Assembly: GCA_000310025.1 (NCBI GenBank)
Contig: FN649739.1
Span: 1,650,934-1,684,235 of the forward strand
Direction of reading: 5' to 3'
Source: Ectocarpus siliculosus
Lineage: Eukaryota; Sar; Phaeophyceae; Ectocarpales; Ectocarpaceae
DNA: 33,302 nt
Under the pieces are notes generated by a model, which ran no database searches, was not told the DNA's origin, and saw only the letters and a list, made by a program, of their open reading frames with translations. Below, in pieces: positions 1 through 12,100 of this stretch (positions are counted from its first letter, which is position 1; the number at the start of each line of letters is the position of its first letter). Made by a program: the position numbers and the translations under genes.

Positions 1-161
1 ACTTTACATTACGTGATTTTGACTGGCGCCGGAGCTCGAAACATTCAAGTACAAAGAATTAGGAGGACAAACATGTTCAGAATAACACAGACGGAAAAGT
101 CAACAGACGCATCCCCGACCAAGCCATTGTCGAACTGCTCTCGTGCTCTCGTGGAGCGACG

Positions 162-185
162 TTAGACCGACGAATCGCACCCCGA
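162..185 (-). CDS. Myosin-Tubby exon 21 (candidate last exon)
   Basis: After a pyrimidine-rich tract ending TTTTGCAG, the phase-0 frame reads SGCDSSV then TAA. Tubby domains usually end (I/V)ALSSFD plus a few residues, so ...GVAL-SGCDSSV-stop is a fitting end. Chosen by position, phase and this short resemblance only. Confidence 0.55.
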   Translation of the reverse strand, partial: SGCDSSV

Positions 186-3100
186 CTGCAAAATTGAGCG
201 AAAGAGAAGGAAGGCAGCGTGGGAGAGGGACGGGCCAGGTCAGAGCGACGATCCGGGTACAGTGGGCAGCAACACGCACCGGTTGGCATGGTACTCCCGA
301 GTAATGTAGAATATTGACTCAGTTCTCTGAGTTTGGCTCTTGACAAGACTGGGCCGTCTGGAATGTGAATTTGAAGTACCCTCGTACAAGGACGGCGTGC
401 TTAAGCAAAAAAAAACGTTACGATTGTCACTCGACTTGCTGCGCATTGTTTGGGGATTGATGCACGTCACGCGGGCTCCCAAACACGAAGGATTGTTCTC
501 TGCAAAAATTATATGTAGCAGTGCTGTTACGCAACGGCCGTGTGGATCAAGCCGCACTTACCAGGGCAACACCAAACGCAGCCAGTGGGCTGAACGGCCC
601 CGTGAAGTCGAGGGCGAAGACATTGTCCTCTTTGGAGCGGCCGAACTGCATGATGAACTGCCCTCGGCTATTGTGAAGCATGAAGTTCTTGACGGACTGC
701 TTCTTGATGCGGTCCTTGTAGAACTCCAGCACGAAGTAGCCCGCCTATGTGTGTGCGTGTATGCGTTTTTATTATTAGCATCGACTGCGCTAAGCGGCTG
801 ACCGATGAAAATACATCAGTCTCAGTGCGGTTGAAAACACAAAACACTGTTAAATGCCATGAACTGGGACCCCGTGAGAGGGCAGCATGGGGGAGGCTAA
901 GCTAATCTCCGGATGAAAAACAGAAACGGTAGCAACAGAAGAAGACTGCATGCGTTTACCAAGGCTGTTACCTTGCACTCGACTTCGTTTTGGGGTGCTT
1001 TCACCATCATTCTCATCATTTCGACAGCAATTGTTCGGCAATTTCTTCTCTGGCCCCGCGTCGTTTGTTATGGGGAATGTGTGTGTGTGTGCATGCCGGA
1101 CCAGAATCACATGTCCCTCAGAGATGCGATGAGCACAAGGGTTGACTGCCACCTCGTTCTACACAGTAGTATCGCCACATCGAAGAATCGAAGAATATAC
1201 TGGCCATCTGCTGACCTCTCCGATGCGAGCGATTTTTGTACCCGCAACTTACGTCTTCGTCCCATTCCGGCTTGATGCTGTGCATGCGAGGTACCGGGGT
1301 GATGATGTTGGTGTTGTCGTTGCCGAAGCTGTTGAGCAGCGATGCATGGTCTACCAAGTCGTCATCACTGTCCGCCACCAACACCTGCGCACCACACAAC
1401 GCCGGAAAACGAATGTTAAAAACAATCACAGGAACATTGCATCCAGTAGCACAAGGTTACTCGTGTGTGCACGCCACGCCACAAACATTGTCACATATCA
1501 TCACGTGTTGACGGGGAGATCGCTCTCGTACGTCATCCATCGACTTTAGCCCTCGTTGGGTTTTGGTGTCCCGAGGGGCCGACAATGATGTGCGGACGAT
1601 AACATTTCGGTGGCTTGCATCGCACCTCGAGCTTTCGCGGTCCCTGGAAGTCGTCGTGGCGAGTCAGGTCGATGCTCACAGCTGCAATTTCCTTGCGTTC
1701 TGGCTTGATCGTGTACTTCTCGGGCCTGCCGATACAGCGGAAGCGAGAGTGATTGAGGTTGGGTATCAGCTCCGCTTGGGTGTTTACAGAATAGCCGCGA
1801 CTTCGCCGGGAAGGGAGAGACCAGCACGATCCACACCCGACACAAGAAAAAAAAAAAATCATTCTACATCTACAGGAGAAAGATCGGGAGCTCACTTGGA
1901 ATTTCAACGCCGCCTAAGAGTAAGGATTTGCCCGAAACACAATTGTCAAACGAAGCATTTCCCTACCACCAAGAGCCACACTCACAGAGTTTTATTCGCC
2001 TTGAAACCGTTGTCGTAGACGATGTATTGTCGCCGCTGGGCCACCGCCTTCACCTTGCCCAGCGTACTAGGCTCTCCTTTCTTCATGTACTCTGGGTTCA
2101 TGGCGATGATGTAGCGGCCCTTGTCTTTCTTGGCCGTCATGAGCAGCTTCATTGAGGGCTGCAACGAGGGCAGTTTGGCCGAAAAAGCAATGTCTCAGAC
2201 TCCGCCTTAGCGTGCGGTATTTACAACCAGGCGATGCCGAGCATGCGTGTAGAACACTTCGTCCGTTAATAAACCAACCAGTAGCGACTGGAATCCAAGA
2301 CAAGTGCCCTTAGCCTCCCCGACTCTGGGCTAAAAACCGGCAACACGCGCCCATTCCCCTGCTCACCTCGTAGTAAGCCTGGTAGATTGTACTCATGACA
2401 CCCTTCTTGCGGCGGATCATGCACTCGATTACCCCTGTCTGAGGCTCCACTGGCTGGTTAAGGAATGCCCGCATCGTTGCCTTCGTGAACGGTTCCGTTC
2501 GAGGAGCACTGTGACGAAAACACACGTGGGGGAAGCAAAGATCAGCCACATCAAGCCAGCGCACCGGGACAAACCAATCATGATCGCCAACGAAAAACGG
2601 GGCTACTTCTAATTGCTGTTTTATGTGGTTCGTGCGACACGCAGAGGATGCAAATCACCTCAGATTCGCGCCAACTCGCGCATCGCTGGGCGACGCCTGC
2701 CCCCCTTGCCCGTCCGACAGATCCTCCTCGTCCTCCTCGTCGTCCTCCTCCTCGACGTCCTCCTCCTCGTCGTCCATCTCTGCACGGATGGGCGAGACCG
2801 GGGCAGCGTCCGAGCTGCGGTCGTCCTCATCTTCGTCTACGGTGACGCGCAGCGCAGACTCTTGCCGCGCCTTCTCTCTGGCGGCCGCACGCTCTCGCCG
2901 GGCTGCTTCCGCTTCGGCTTTTCGGATTCTTGCTCGCCGGGCTCTCCAGTGCCGGATGATTTTTCTCGAGCTTCTTCGCTCGTAGAATGCCATCACCTCC
3001 TCCAGGTGCTCGTGCTCTGCACCCCTGTTTCATTTGAACGGTGCAGGCAGACAGAATCAGTAAATAACGATACGTCGGTGACGCGGCCTAACAGCCGCTG

Positions 3101-6100
3101 TTGCCACTTCTGCGCGCAGCTCAATTGGCTATGCATATTGCATGAGTGTGGCGGCGGATCTTCCTGTCGTATGTTGTATAATACGCAAATGCCAACCAAC
3201 TGCACCGAGGAAGTCGGGGGACGGTCCTCGGTGAACGACGTAGATTTGGCCTTGTTTTTCCGTCTGCGAATTCAGCTCCAAGCAGCAAGGGTGCAAGCAT
3301 GCATCTATGGGGAGACAGACATGCACGCGCTTAATCCCATGTCCTTGGACGCCTATGTTGTTCACACTTCGATGGACGATGCACTACTGAGCACAGGCAC
3401 ACACACACACACCCACACCCACACACCTGATGAAGATCTTGGTCCTTCCAACCTCGAACTTCGTCTTTGAGTCTGGGTCGTGGCGGTCGCGGATCAGCAA
3501 AGCATCCGCCAACTTCGTGCACACGACGGCCTCGCTTTCTGCGTCTGCGGGGCGACCCGATGCCGTCAACTCTCGCGGACCGAGTCTTCCATACCTCTTG
3601 ATGAACTCAGGATGGGACACATTCACCCCAACGAACTTGTACACCTTCAATCGCGAGAGTTGCACCGGTTCGCATGCGGAGCCACAAGAGCCACCAGATT
3701 AACTCAAGCCAATGAAAATCGTGAAAGTGTCCATCAAACCACGCTGGAGCTGCAGCACACAGCAACTTCTGTGACCGTGACAAGAGACTATGAACACAAT
3801 AAAGTGTTGCTCTTCCCGAACGCTGTTCATCGCCAACGCGCTACACCCCGAAACCTTGCCGTTGCGACACTTCCACAACGCCTGAAATTTCGCATGCTGC
3901 ACTACTGCTGTTTGCAATGTATGTAGACAGAGGATGATAAAACTATGCCCACACGAGGATTGCTCATGAATGCTCTGTCGTACGCAAGTTCTTCCGCCAA
4001 CTCACTAGTCTAAGCAATCAGCACTAAATGCACCTTCATACCTGCGCAGCCTCAACGATGCTGGCGGACAGCAGTTGCTGAGTCACATATTCGTCCTCGA
4101 ACAACACCGGGTCGTTCTCCATGTTGGGCCGAATACACAGAATGTACTGCACCTGTGATACCACAAAAAACACTTGCAAGGGTTAGTCGTGTCCCGCAAC
4201 AGTGCTGCTGTACCTAGACCATCGGTTGCAGTACCGAACGAAATAATCGAGATCAAGTAACCGTTCAACAACACCGCGTCTCGTGGTGACTGATGTCTGG
4301 GAGCCATGCTTCTTACGGGCTTAGCTGAGACGTGGGTCATTCCATCCAATTGTGGCGTACCTCGGTAGAGTGGATTCGCTCCACCAAATCCCTAAGCTCG
4401 CCCTTGAAGCGCCGTCCCATGCTCTCCCGCTTCAAGACTTCCTGCCCCCCTTCCATGACGGAAGACACGCGCTTACCCTTGCGCCTGAGTTTTTTTCCCG
4501 CGGAACCGACAAACGAGCAACACAGAAAATCGGGGTTCGTGTCATGCGCAAGGAACGAGAAAAGTATAACAGCAGTGGCACCAGTAGCCTACGGTGAGTG
4601 TAAATTCAAGACCAATTGGTACTTCTGTAGAACTCTTCCTTTGAACCAATCAATCGCACGGTTCTAAACACCTGGGCTTAGCAAATCTGTTCATTTCAAA
4701 CATTTCTGCAGCCTTGCTGAAGAGGTTTTCTCAGCAAAACCTGGTCTTCAGAGCAGTCCACCGGGAATATCCAAGCGATACACACACTCACGCGCCCCCT
4801 CCCGCAGGTCCGGTCTCCTTCTTCTTGAACATTGCCAACCGAGCCTGGAAGTCATTCTGCGCCGGCTGCGAGGACTCGCCCTCGTCGGCTCCTTCTCCGC
4901 CTCCAACCGCGTACGCGTACACCCTACGCAGTCATGTCGAGCATGAAACGGATATCGCAACAAAACACGAAGCGCGTGGAACAGTTGCCATCAGTAAACA
5001 ATACCTTAGCCTAGGTCTTCCTGCCTCTAGGTCAACGTATCGTGAGCACTGCACTTGGTTGACTGATCGTGAGCACACACAAGGGGGGGGCCTACTGAAC
5101 CCTCTCTCGCCTTAAAATCGAAGGCAAGCACAGCAGAGGGGGTGGGACATTAAAAAAGCGCCTGGTATCTTTCGTGATGTGACAACCCCGGCTGATCTAG
5201 GTAAAATACATACAAGTAGGGTGGCGCCGGAGTAGGTGGGACGCAGATACACACAATCTGCTAAAAACAATCCGCGTCTGCGTGCAGGGGTCGATGACGG
5301 AAAAAGCACACCTTCGGACCATGTTGTTCGTGCTTGCGCCGAGCAACTTTGCGACACTGGTGTGCAGTTTATCCCTGTTGCGTTCCACAAACCCGTCTGC
5401 GTCATACTTGACAGCGTGATTGTAGTGGTGGACGGTGAAGTGCTTGAGCCTCGAGTTGGCTTTCAAGTGCTGCTCGTGGGCGACCTGGCGAGAATGCGGC
5501 ATGCCGATCAAATCACGCAAGGGCGAACGCACGCATGCACACATGTCAGTGACGGCTCTTGAGCGGGCTTGTGTTGGATCCAGCGTTTGCGCTCTACAGT
5601 AGAAGTTCCTGTCTGCCAGCCACCCGCTATCTAGCATTGCTGAACGAGGATATCTCGAGCGGTTCGCCATCGCTCCTAACCAACTTCCGCATATTGCTGG
5701 ATACAGCCGTCCACCCGGGTTGTTCTTCCTACTCCAGCTATCCACGTCCAGCTAGGAAATTGCGAGGAAATGATAATCGGTGTGTTGAAGTCTCCTCTGT
5801 GCCACACAGTATATCAGCAAAGAGCTCCGGCTGTTGGCTTTTTCTCGCGCTCTCGTTAGATAGATCAAACGCGGCATGTGTATCTACCGTCAACATCGCC
5901 AACATTTGACAGGTGCTCTACATAGCAACATTTTGGTGTCGCATGTTTCTTAGAACCGGATTGAATACGTGCTGAGGTGTTGTGTTAGCACGTGGCCATG
6001 GCCGGATGGCAATCTGTTGCATTCTTTGTGTCGGGGGTGCTAGTGGGTGTTAAGTGTCAAGTTTTCGACGACAAGTGGACCATGCTATGCTGACAACAGG

Positions 6101-9100
6101 ACTGTCTTGATGAGCTGATTTATATCAAGACAAATTGTCGGGATATCGCCACCCAAAGATGTACCTGTAGTGAACATCCTACGTTCATCAGCTTGATTCC
6201 CACGCGTTTTAGCATCCTTTAGCTCGGTTCATGTTTACAAGGACACTAAAGCGGCCATTGAGTGCCGATTCTCACGTTCTCTACGAAACCAGGTGAGCTT
6301 GCCGTGCTACAAATCTGTTTCGTGAGTTGAGTCCCTCCCATGGCATTTGCACAATCAAGAGTGAAGGTGTTGCCGTCGGAAGCTCAATCGAACGCCCCTC
6401 ATTCCGCACACATCGGATGAAACTACATTCCAAAGAATGCATCCCTCAGCCGCTCATCTCCAGCGTTCCGGTCGGTGAACACGTGTATGGACCACGGCAA
6501 TGCACTTCACCAACGGAACGCAAAAACTGACCTGTGTTTGAGACTGCAGCAGGGCCACGAAGCCGCTATCTGTTCCATGGGGCAGCAGGCACTCCTCGTC
6601 AAGCATTGAAAGGACGCCCCTGAGAAAGCGAACGGAAGACGATCAGCAGCAGCAGCAACAGCAGCATAAGCGGCAGTGTTGGAGATGTGACTTCTTACCT
6701 CACCTTCCCTTGTGTGTACAGGCCCAAAATATCTGCCGCCGTATTCTCGCACGACACATACTTTGCACAAGCACCGGAAAATATCGGCATGAGGTCTGCG
6801 TATGGCGGTATCGAAGCTATATTCCAAGAAACCAAGATAAATTGGCAATATTCGCAAAGGCTGTAACGTAAGCCCATCGGTCATGGCAAGCTCAAGCACA
6901 CCCGCCAACGGTGGCCAGCTGGATCGCCCTAGAAGAATCGCGGATCGCACCTGTTACCCTCCAAGGTTTCGAGGATGGTCGTGTTATCACGGTACATGAA
7001 CTTGGCGTAGTCAATTCCCTCCGTCTCGCAGAGCCTCTCAACCGACTTGAACACGTCCTGCGGAGTGGAACGCAAGAATGGAGCGCATGTTTGGTTGTAC
7101 TGCAAAGGCGGCAAGGTGGCAAAACCTCTGACCAGAGTTTCAATCGAGGGCCAACGCGTTTAACACCGACAAACGCTGCGGGCTTGGCAGGGTAGAACTT
7201 CGGTTTCACCTACGCAGCAGCGATTGTCAAACCCCACATCTTGCCTGGGAGTCACATATTCAACCAGACACTTCCACAAAATAAAAACCAAGACGATTGA
7301 TTAAGGTGCGGTGCCCACCTGGATGAACATCTGCTGAAGTTTTTCGCTCGCGTAGTTGATCAGAAGCTGCTCGAACCCGTTGCGCCTGAACGACTCGAAC
7401 CCGAAGATATCGATCAATGAAATCGTCCCCGCGGCCTCCTCGTTCTCCGTGCAGCTAAACCCCAAGCGCCGCACACACCACAAACAATACACACGAGGCA
7501 TTGGTCAGCTGGTTTGCGTGTTCGATCTCGACCAATCAAGCACAGTCATGGCAAGGTCGAGAGACGGACGAGGGGGAACCACGAAAGCAAGAAGATACAC
7601 AGCTTCTCTGTGGCTTGCTAGGCAGACTTGTGAACGCCCGATCGATCTCCTCGTTCTTTGCCTCGACAATCTCCAAGATCCCGTTAAAGTTTGCAAAGGC
7701 AACGGTAGAACTGGCCCTGCAGCAGGGAAGGGAGCAGAAGCCGCAACTGTACAAGTAGTGACTACAATGCAACACGAGGCCACCGTGTGCCCACCAGAAA
7801 CGAGCGTGAGCATTCTCGTCACGTTTTCGGCAAAGCTTTTCGAATCAAAGATCCCTCTCTCCTTAGCATCGCCAGACAGCCGAGAGGAGCGGAGGATCTG
7901 TCGAGGTGAGTGTCTATGCACCCACCCACGGGTTTTTGGCTAACCTTGTGGCCTCGTTGATCTTCTTCAACAGGTAATTGAAAATGCCTAGGTACACGTC
8001 CTTGGCCAGGGCGTCCCTTGCCGATTGCGCCTCCCCGACTTTGTTGGGCTTGACGAAGGTCTCGCGAGCCACCATCAGTGGCCGCGTCAGCAGCGCGCCT
8101 GTCAACTCCTCCACGCTCAGCCCAAGCAGATCGGCCGACGTCTGCAACGATTCCTCCGTCCCCCCGGCAAGCTTACTGGCATCATCCGTGCGGCCAGTGT
8201 CGGAAAGAAACTCAAGCTGCGCCGCGGAACGAAAGGTGGTCGGAAGAAGAGCAACCGCACGGAACAAATGGCGGCTCCTGTAAGGACAAATCCATAAAAA
8301 TAAACATCACAAACGCTTACACACATCGGACAGCTGCATCAAGCGAGGGTGAGCAGCGCCCCCAGGGAGGGGCTGCAGCGGGAGTCATTACCCAGCCCAG
8401 CGCAAAACGAACCTGCCCCAAATGAAGGAGCCCCCCCAACGCCTTGAAAACGTCCTTCTCTTCTTCGATCGCGATCCCTAGCTCGCGGATGGCATCCTGC
8501 ACTTCCGCCAAGCCCGTGAAGTCCATGTCCTCCGCCGGCGCGTGGGTGTTGAGGTACTTGAAGTCGTTTGAAGTTTTGCCTGCATCAAGAAATGGACGGG
8601 ATGGCCACGAGGCGGTTAAAATCTACCAGACAAACAGGATCTGCTGACGCCACGCGCTCTGTCATGGCTGACGTTTGTAATCTGAGATAAGTGCAAGTTG
8701 GTGGCTGGCAATGCTGTGTTGAGCGTGGGGTGATCGCGCTCAATCGGCCTTTTCTTGTGGTCAGCGCGTTCTCTGCTGCGAAAATATTTTTGCTGCTGTC
8801 TGGATCCTGTCTCTGTCTCTGTCTCTCTCTTTGCCTCCGTGTGCACACACAGCGCGCTTCAACACCCCCACACGCACCCAGACACACACGCCAGACCGAA
8901 AAGCCGTTTTCGTCTTTGCATGACACCCCGCACAGCTCGACACAAACAGCTTGCTCGGCGGCAAGTGCACTGGGACAGGTTACCGTTGTCGGCTGCCGGC
9001 GTGGTGTATACTACTCAACTTTTAGTACAACGACGCTCACACATATGTCAGACTCAACAAAGTGCACTGAATTCATGGCATTGCAGTACGTCCGCACGCA

Positions 9101-12100
9101 CTCATCATAGACCAGAGGCGAGATATGCATCAGATAAACAGCAGACGCGCACGGCGAAATCCAAACGGCAATACTGCTATTGGTTTGCTGTGTGGTGCTC
9201 ATACTGCTCTGCTGTAGTTCCACGCGCTCTCGTGGCAATTTGTGAAAACAAGTGAAAACAAAACAAAACAGACATTTCCCAAAAAAAGACACACGTGCAT
9301 CAGGCGGGTTGCTGCCAGAATATTTTGGACTTCGTACTAGCGTGAGTCGCCTCTGCTTTAGTGCTTGCGCTTAATTAACAATGCCTGCGTTGTGCCGTGC
9401 TACTGTATGCAAAGTATGTGCTGCTCCTGTTGATTAAAAGGGAGTGGACAGTTCCTCATCGTTCCGCGTTCCTCACTTCGCTCATCCTAAACCAACGAAC
9501 AAGTATACCATGGCAGAATATGCAGCGCTGCAGAATCATGGCGTTTGACACGAAACCGCTGGCGAGCGAAACCAGCTTCAAACTTGCTGCACCCACCGCC
9601 TCGAGTACATGGCATGGGAACCACATGTAGATATGGTGCTAGCGGCAGCAGAAAATAGCCAAATTAATCGGAGACAGATGTGACATGGTCGTGGTGCGCT
9701 AGGCCGCAAACATCATACCTGACAACTGAAGCGACTTCTTGAAGTCTTCGTCGTCGGAGCCCACCATCTGGTAAAACACGTGGAAATTGCGCTCTCGAGA
9801 CGACCGAGACACCACGCGACTCTTTTCCAGGAGGTAGGTGGTGTTGAGCGATCCGACCATCTTGGGGATGTCCCCGTCGTCGAACTGCAGCTGCGTCACT
9901 ACTCCGTAACGACTGCTGTTGTTGTTGCCCATCTGTATCACAAAAGAAAGGGAAGAAACGCGCACGGCAGTCGAAAAACCAAACCCCTAACGGGCGGAGT
10001 GTGCCTGGAAATACTCAAGCCGCCGGCAACGATAGCGTGCACGAAGTCCTTGTCATCGCCAAAGATTTCCGCCACGTCAAGAAGATGAGAGCACGTGAAC
10101 CCATGAGCGTTACGGTGGAAGCCCTTTTGGGCGACACAATGACAGTGATGGCGACCAAGTCCTTCAGATGCCGGACGGAATGTTGTTCCTTACAGGCAAC
10201 ACAGCGACATACGTCGAGGGAGGCTACCAGCACCAGCAAATACTTACGCAACACGATCGGGGGCTGCCAACGGTCATCGCAACGACGATCCGGTTGTGAA
10301 ATATTCTTCAAACGCGCAAAATAGCGCGTCCCGCAACGGAAACCCCACGAAACTCCGTGATACGCTGTCGGGAATTTGGAGTCTTGCTCACGACACGACA
10401 TCGAGCTACTGGGCATACAACTCGCTATTGATGGGGACTTCGTGAGGGGGAGCAAAGACTTCGCCGCAGAATCTGCAACACAAGCGAAATGCGGTTTTCA
10501 ACTGTTTGGAGGCGTCCTATGTGAAAGCCATAGTTTCTTCCTTCTCACGCTCTCCTGAGGTACTGTAGGCCTGTTCCGTCAACAAATCATAGTGGACTGA
10601 CTGCTTGTGAGATCGACGTCAACACTTATCGAACAAAGACATCACGAGCACGACGTCGCGAGAAGTTGAAACAGAATAACGCAGATCGGGCAAGGACGAA
10701 CCCCTCGATGGCTTCACGTCGGATTTCAACGCGACCCATATGCTTCCGTTTTGAGGCCATGCGCATTTTCTATGTTTCGGACAACGTATTAAAAAGGCAT
10801 GGAAAAGACACTGTCGCAGCTCCGTGTCTTGCGGTAGGTCCCTGGGTGCCGTCAACTTAGGCGAGATTTTCGAGTCTCGGCAAAAAATGGAGCTATCCAA
10901 CATCAGAGAAACTCCGTCTGCTGCCGTTGTTGGAATACGTAAAAACTTTCAGTTTTCGACAGGCAGCTGTGAGCGTCAACGAGTCCCAACTGGTTGACGG
11001 TCGGGTTGAAGTGGCCATAGTTGCCTTGCGGCCGGGATTGGATACATTCACAACAGCCCTCAGCCTCTCTTTCGTACCCCTTCAAGCAAGCTTTGCTGTG
11101 CGCCGTCGCATGAGAACCACTCAGCCTACCGGAGTTGGGCACAACGATAACTTAGACTCTTTTCCATTCCAAGGTATTTACTTGTTTGGCCAGTACAGCT
11201 GCAGACGACTACCAGTATTGCACTCAAGGATAGACAAGAGCGAGCGCTGCACGCACTCTTTCCTTCCTGTGGCAATGGCAATGATACAAACCACACACAA
11301 ACCAAGCCCATTCCGCGTGGTATCTTGGACGGAAGGACTAGGACAAACCATATTGAGTCAGTTTGGAAAGAGGCTGTCTGACTGTACATACAGTAGCGCT
11401 AGCCATCCTTGCTGCTGCTTTTCTACGACTGACGCCGTAGCGTTCACCACGGTCACTCATCGTATACAACCGCACACCCCAGCACTTTATATTTCATGTA
11501 CGAAGATCATGACCAATACGGCTGCTACTGGACAGGACAAATCCGCGTTGTTATCTCCTCTACCTTAAAAACAACACGACGCTCTGGCCCATCGTCATCG
11601 AGCCACTTTTCCCGATTTTTTCCCCGATTGCGTTTTGTTTTTCAGGGAAACGTTTCATGTCGATGTCAATCTCACGACTCCATGGTAAAAACATGCAACA
11701 GAACGAAGAAAAACAGGCCTCCTTAATTGCTTTGTTTTCTGTAGGGGGGGGGGGGGGGGGGGGGTCACGGGTCGCGACATATGCGCTCGACAACAAAGGG
11801 GCGTAGGAAATTTGATTTTTCGTGTATCTGCCGAGATTGAAATCGCAACAACTCGAAAACAAGACGAGCACACCACCACGAGAATATCTTACTTCTGTGA
11901 ACGACCGAAAAAATCGTCCATATATACTTATGATCATCACCACAACACAATGTAGTCAGCAGTAACATATATGTTATGTCGGAAAACAACAATCACTGCA
12001 ACAGCATCCTCCAGAGAGTTGACTGCACTGAACCATGCATTTGAACGACGGCCAAGTTTTGGTCCAACTCCCAAAAGGAAAATAACGTCCGCCAAAAAAT

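Noticed and set aside
2613-3470. Long plus-strand open frame (285 codons).
   Set aside because: It is antisense to the myosin neck and acidic exons; the Leu/Val/Ser runs are the complement of the GAG/GAC repeats. No motifs of its own.
6951-6960. Donor GTAACA at 6957-6956 for the relay-helix exon.
   Set aside because: It leaves phase 1, which does not fit exon 9; the donor six bases on (GTGCGA) fits and yields the expected [14 protein letters not shown].
7505-7921. Open minus-strand frames in the intron between the exon ending NEAT and the switch II exon, with coding-like peptides ([35 protein letters not shown]).
   Set aside because: The canonical motor has no segment here, the flanking exons join in phase without it, and using its acceptor (GACAG) in the required phase runs into a stop. 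Could be a rare alternative exon but is not supported.
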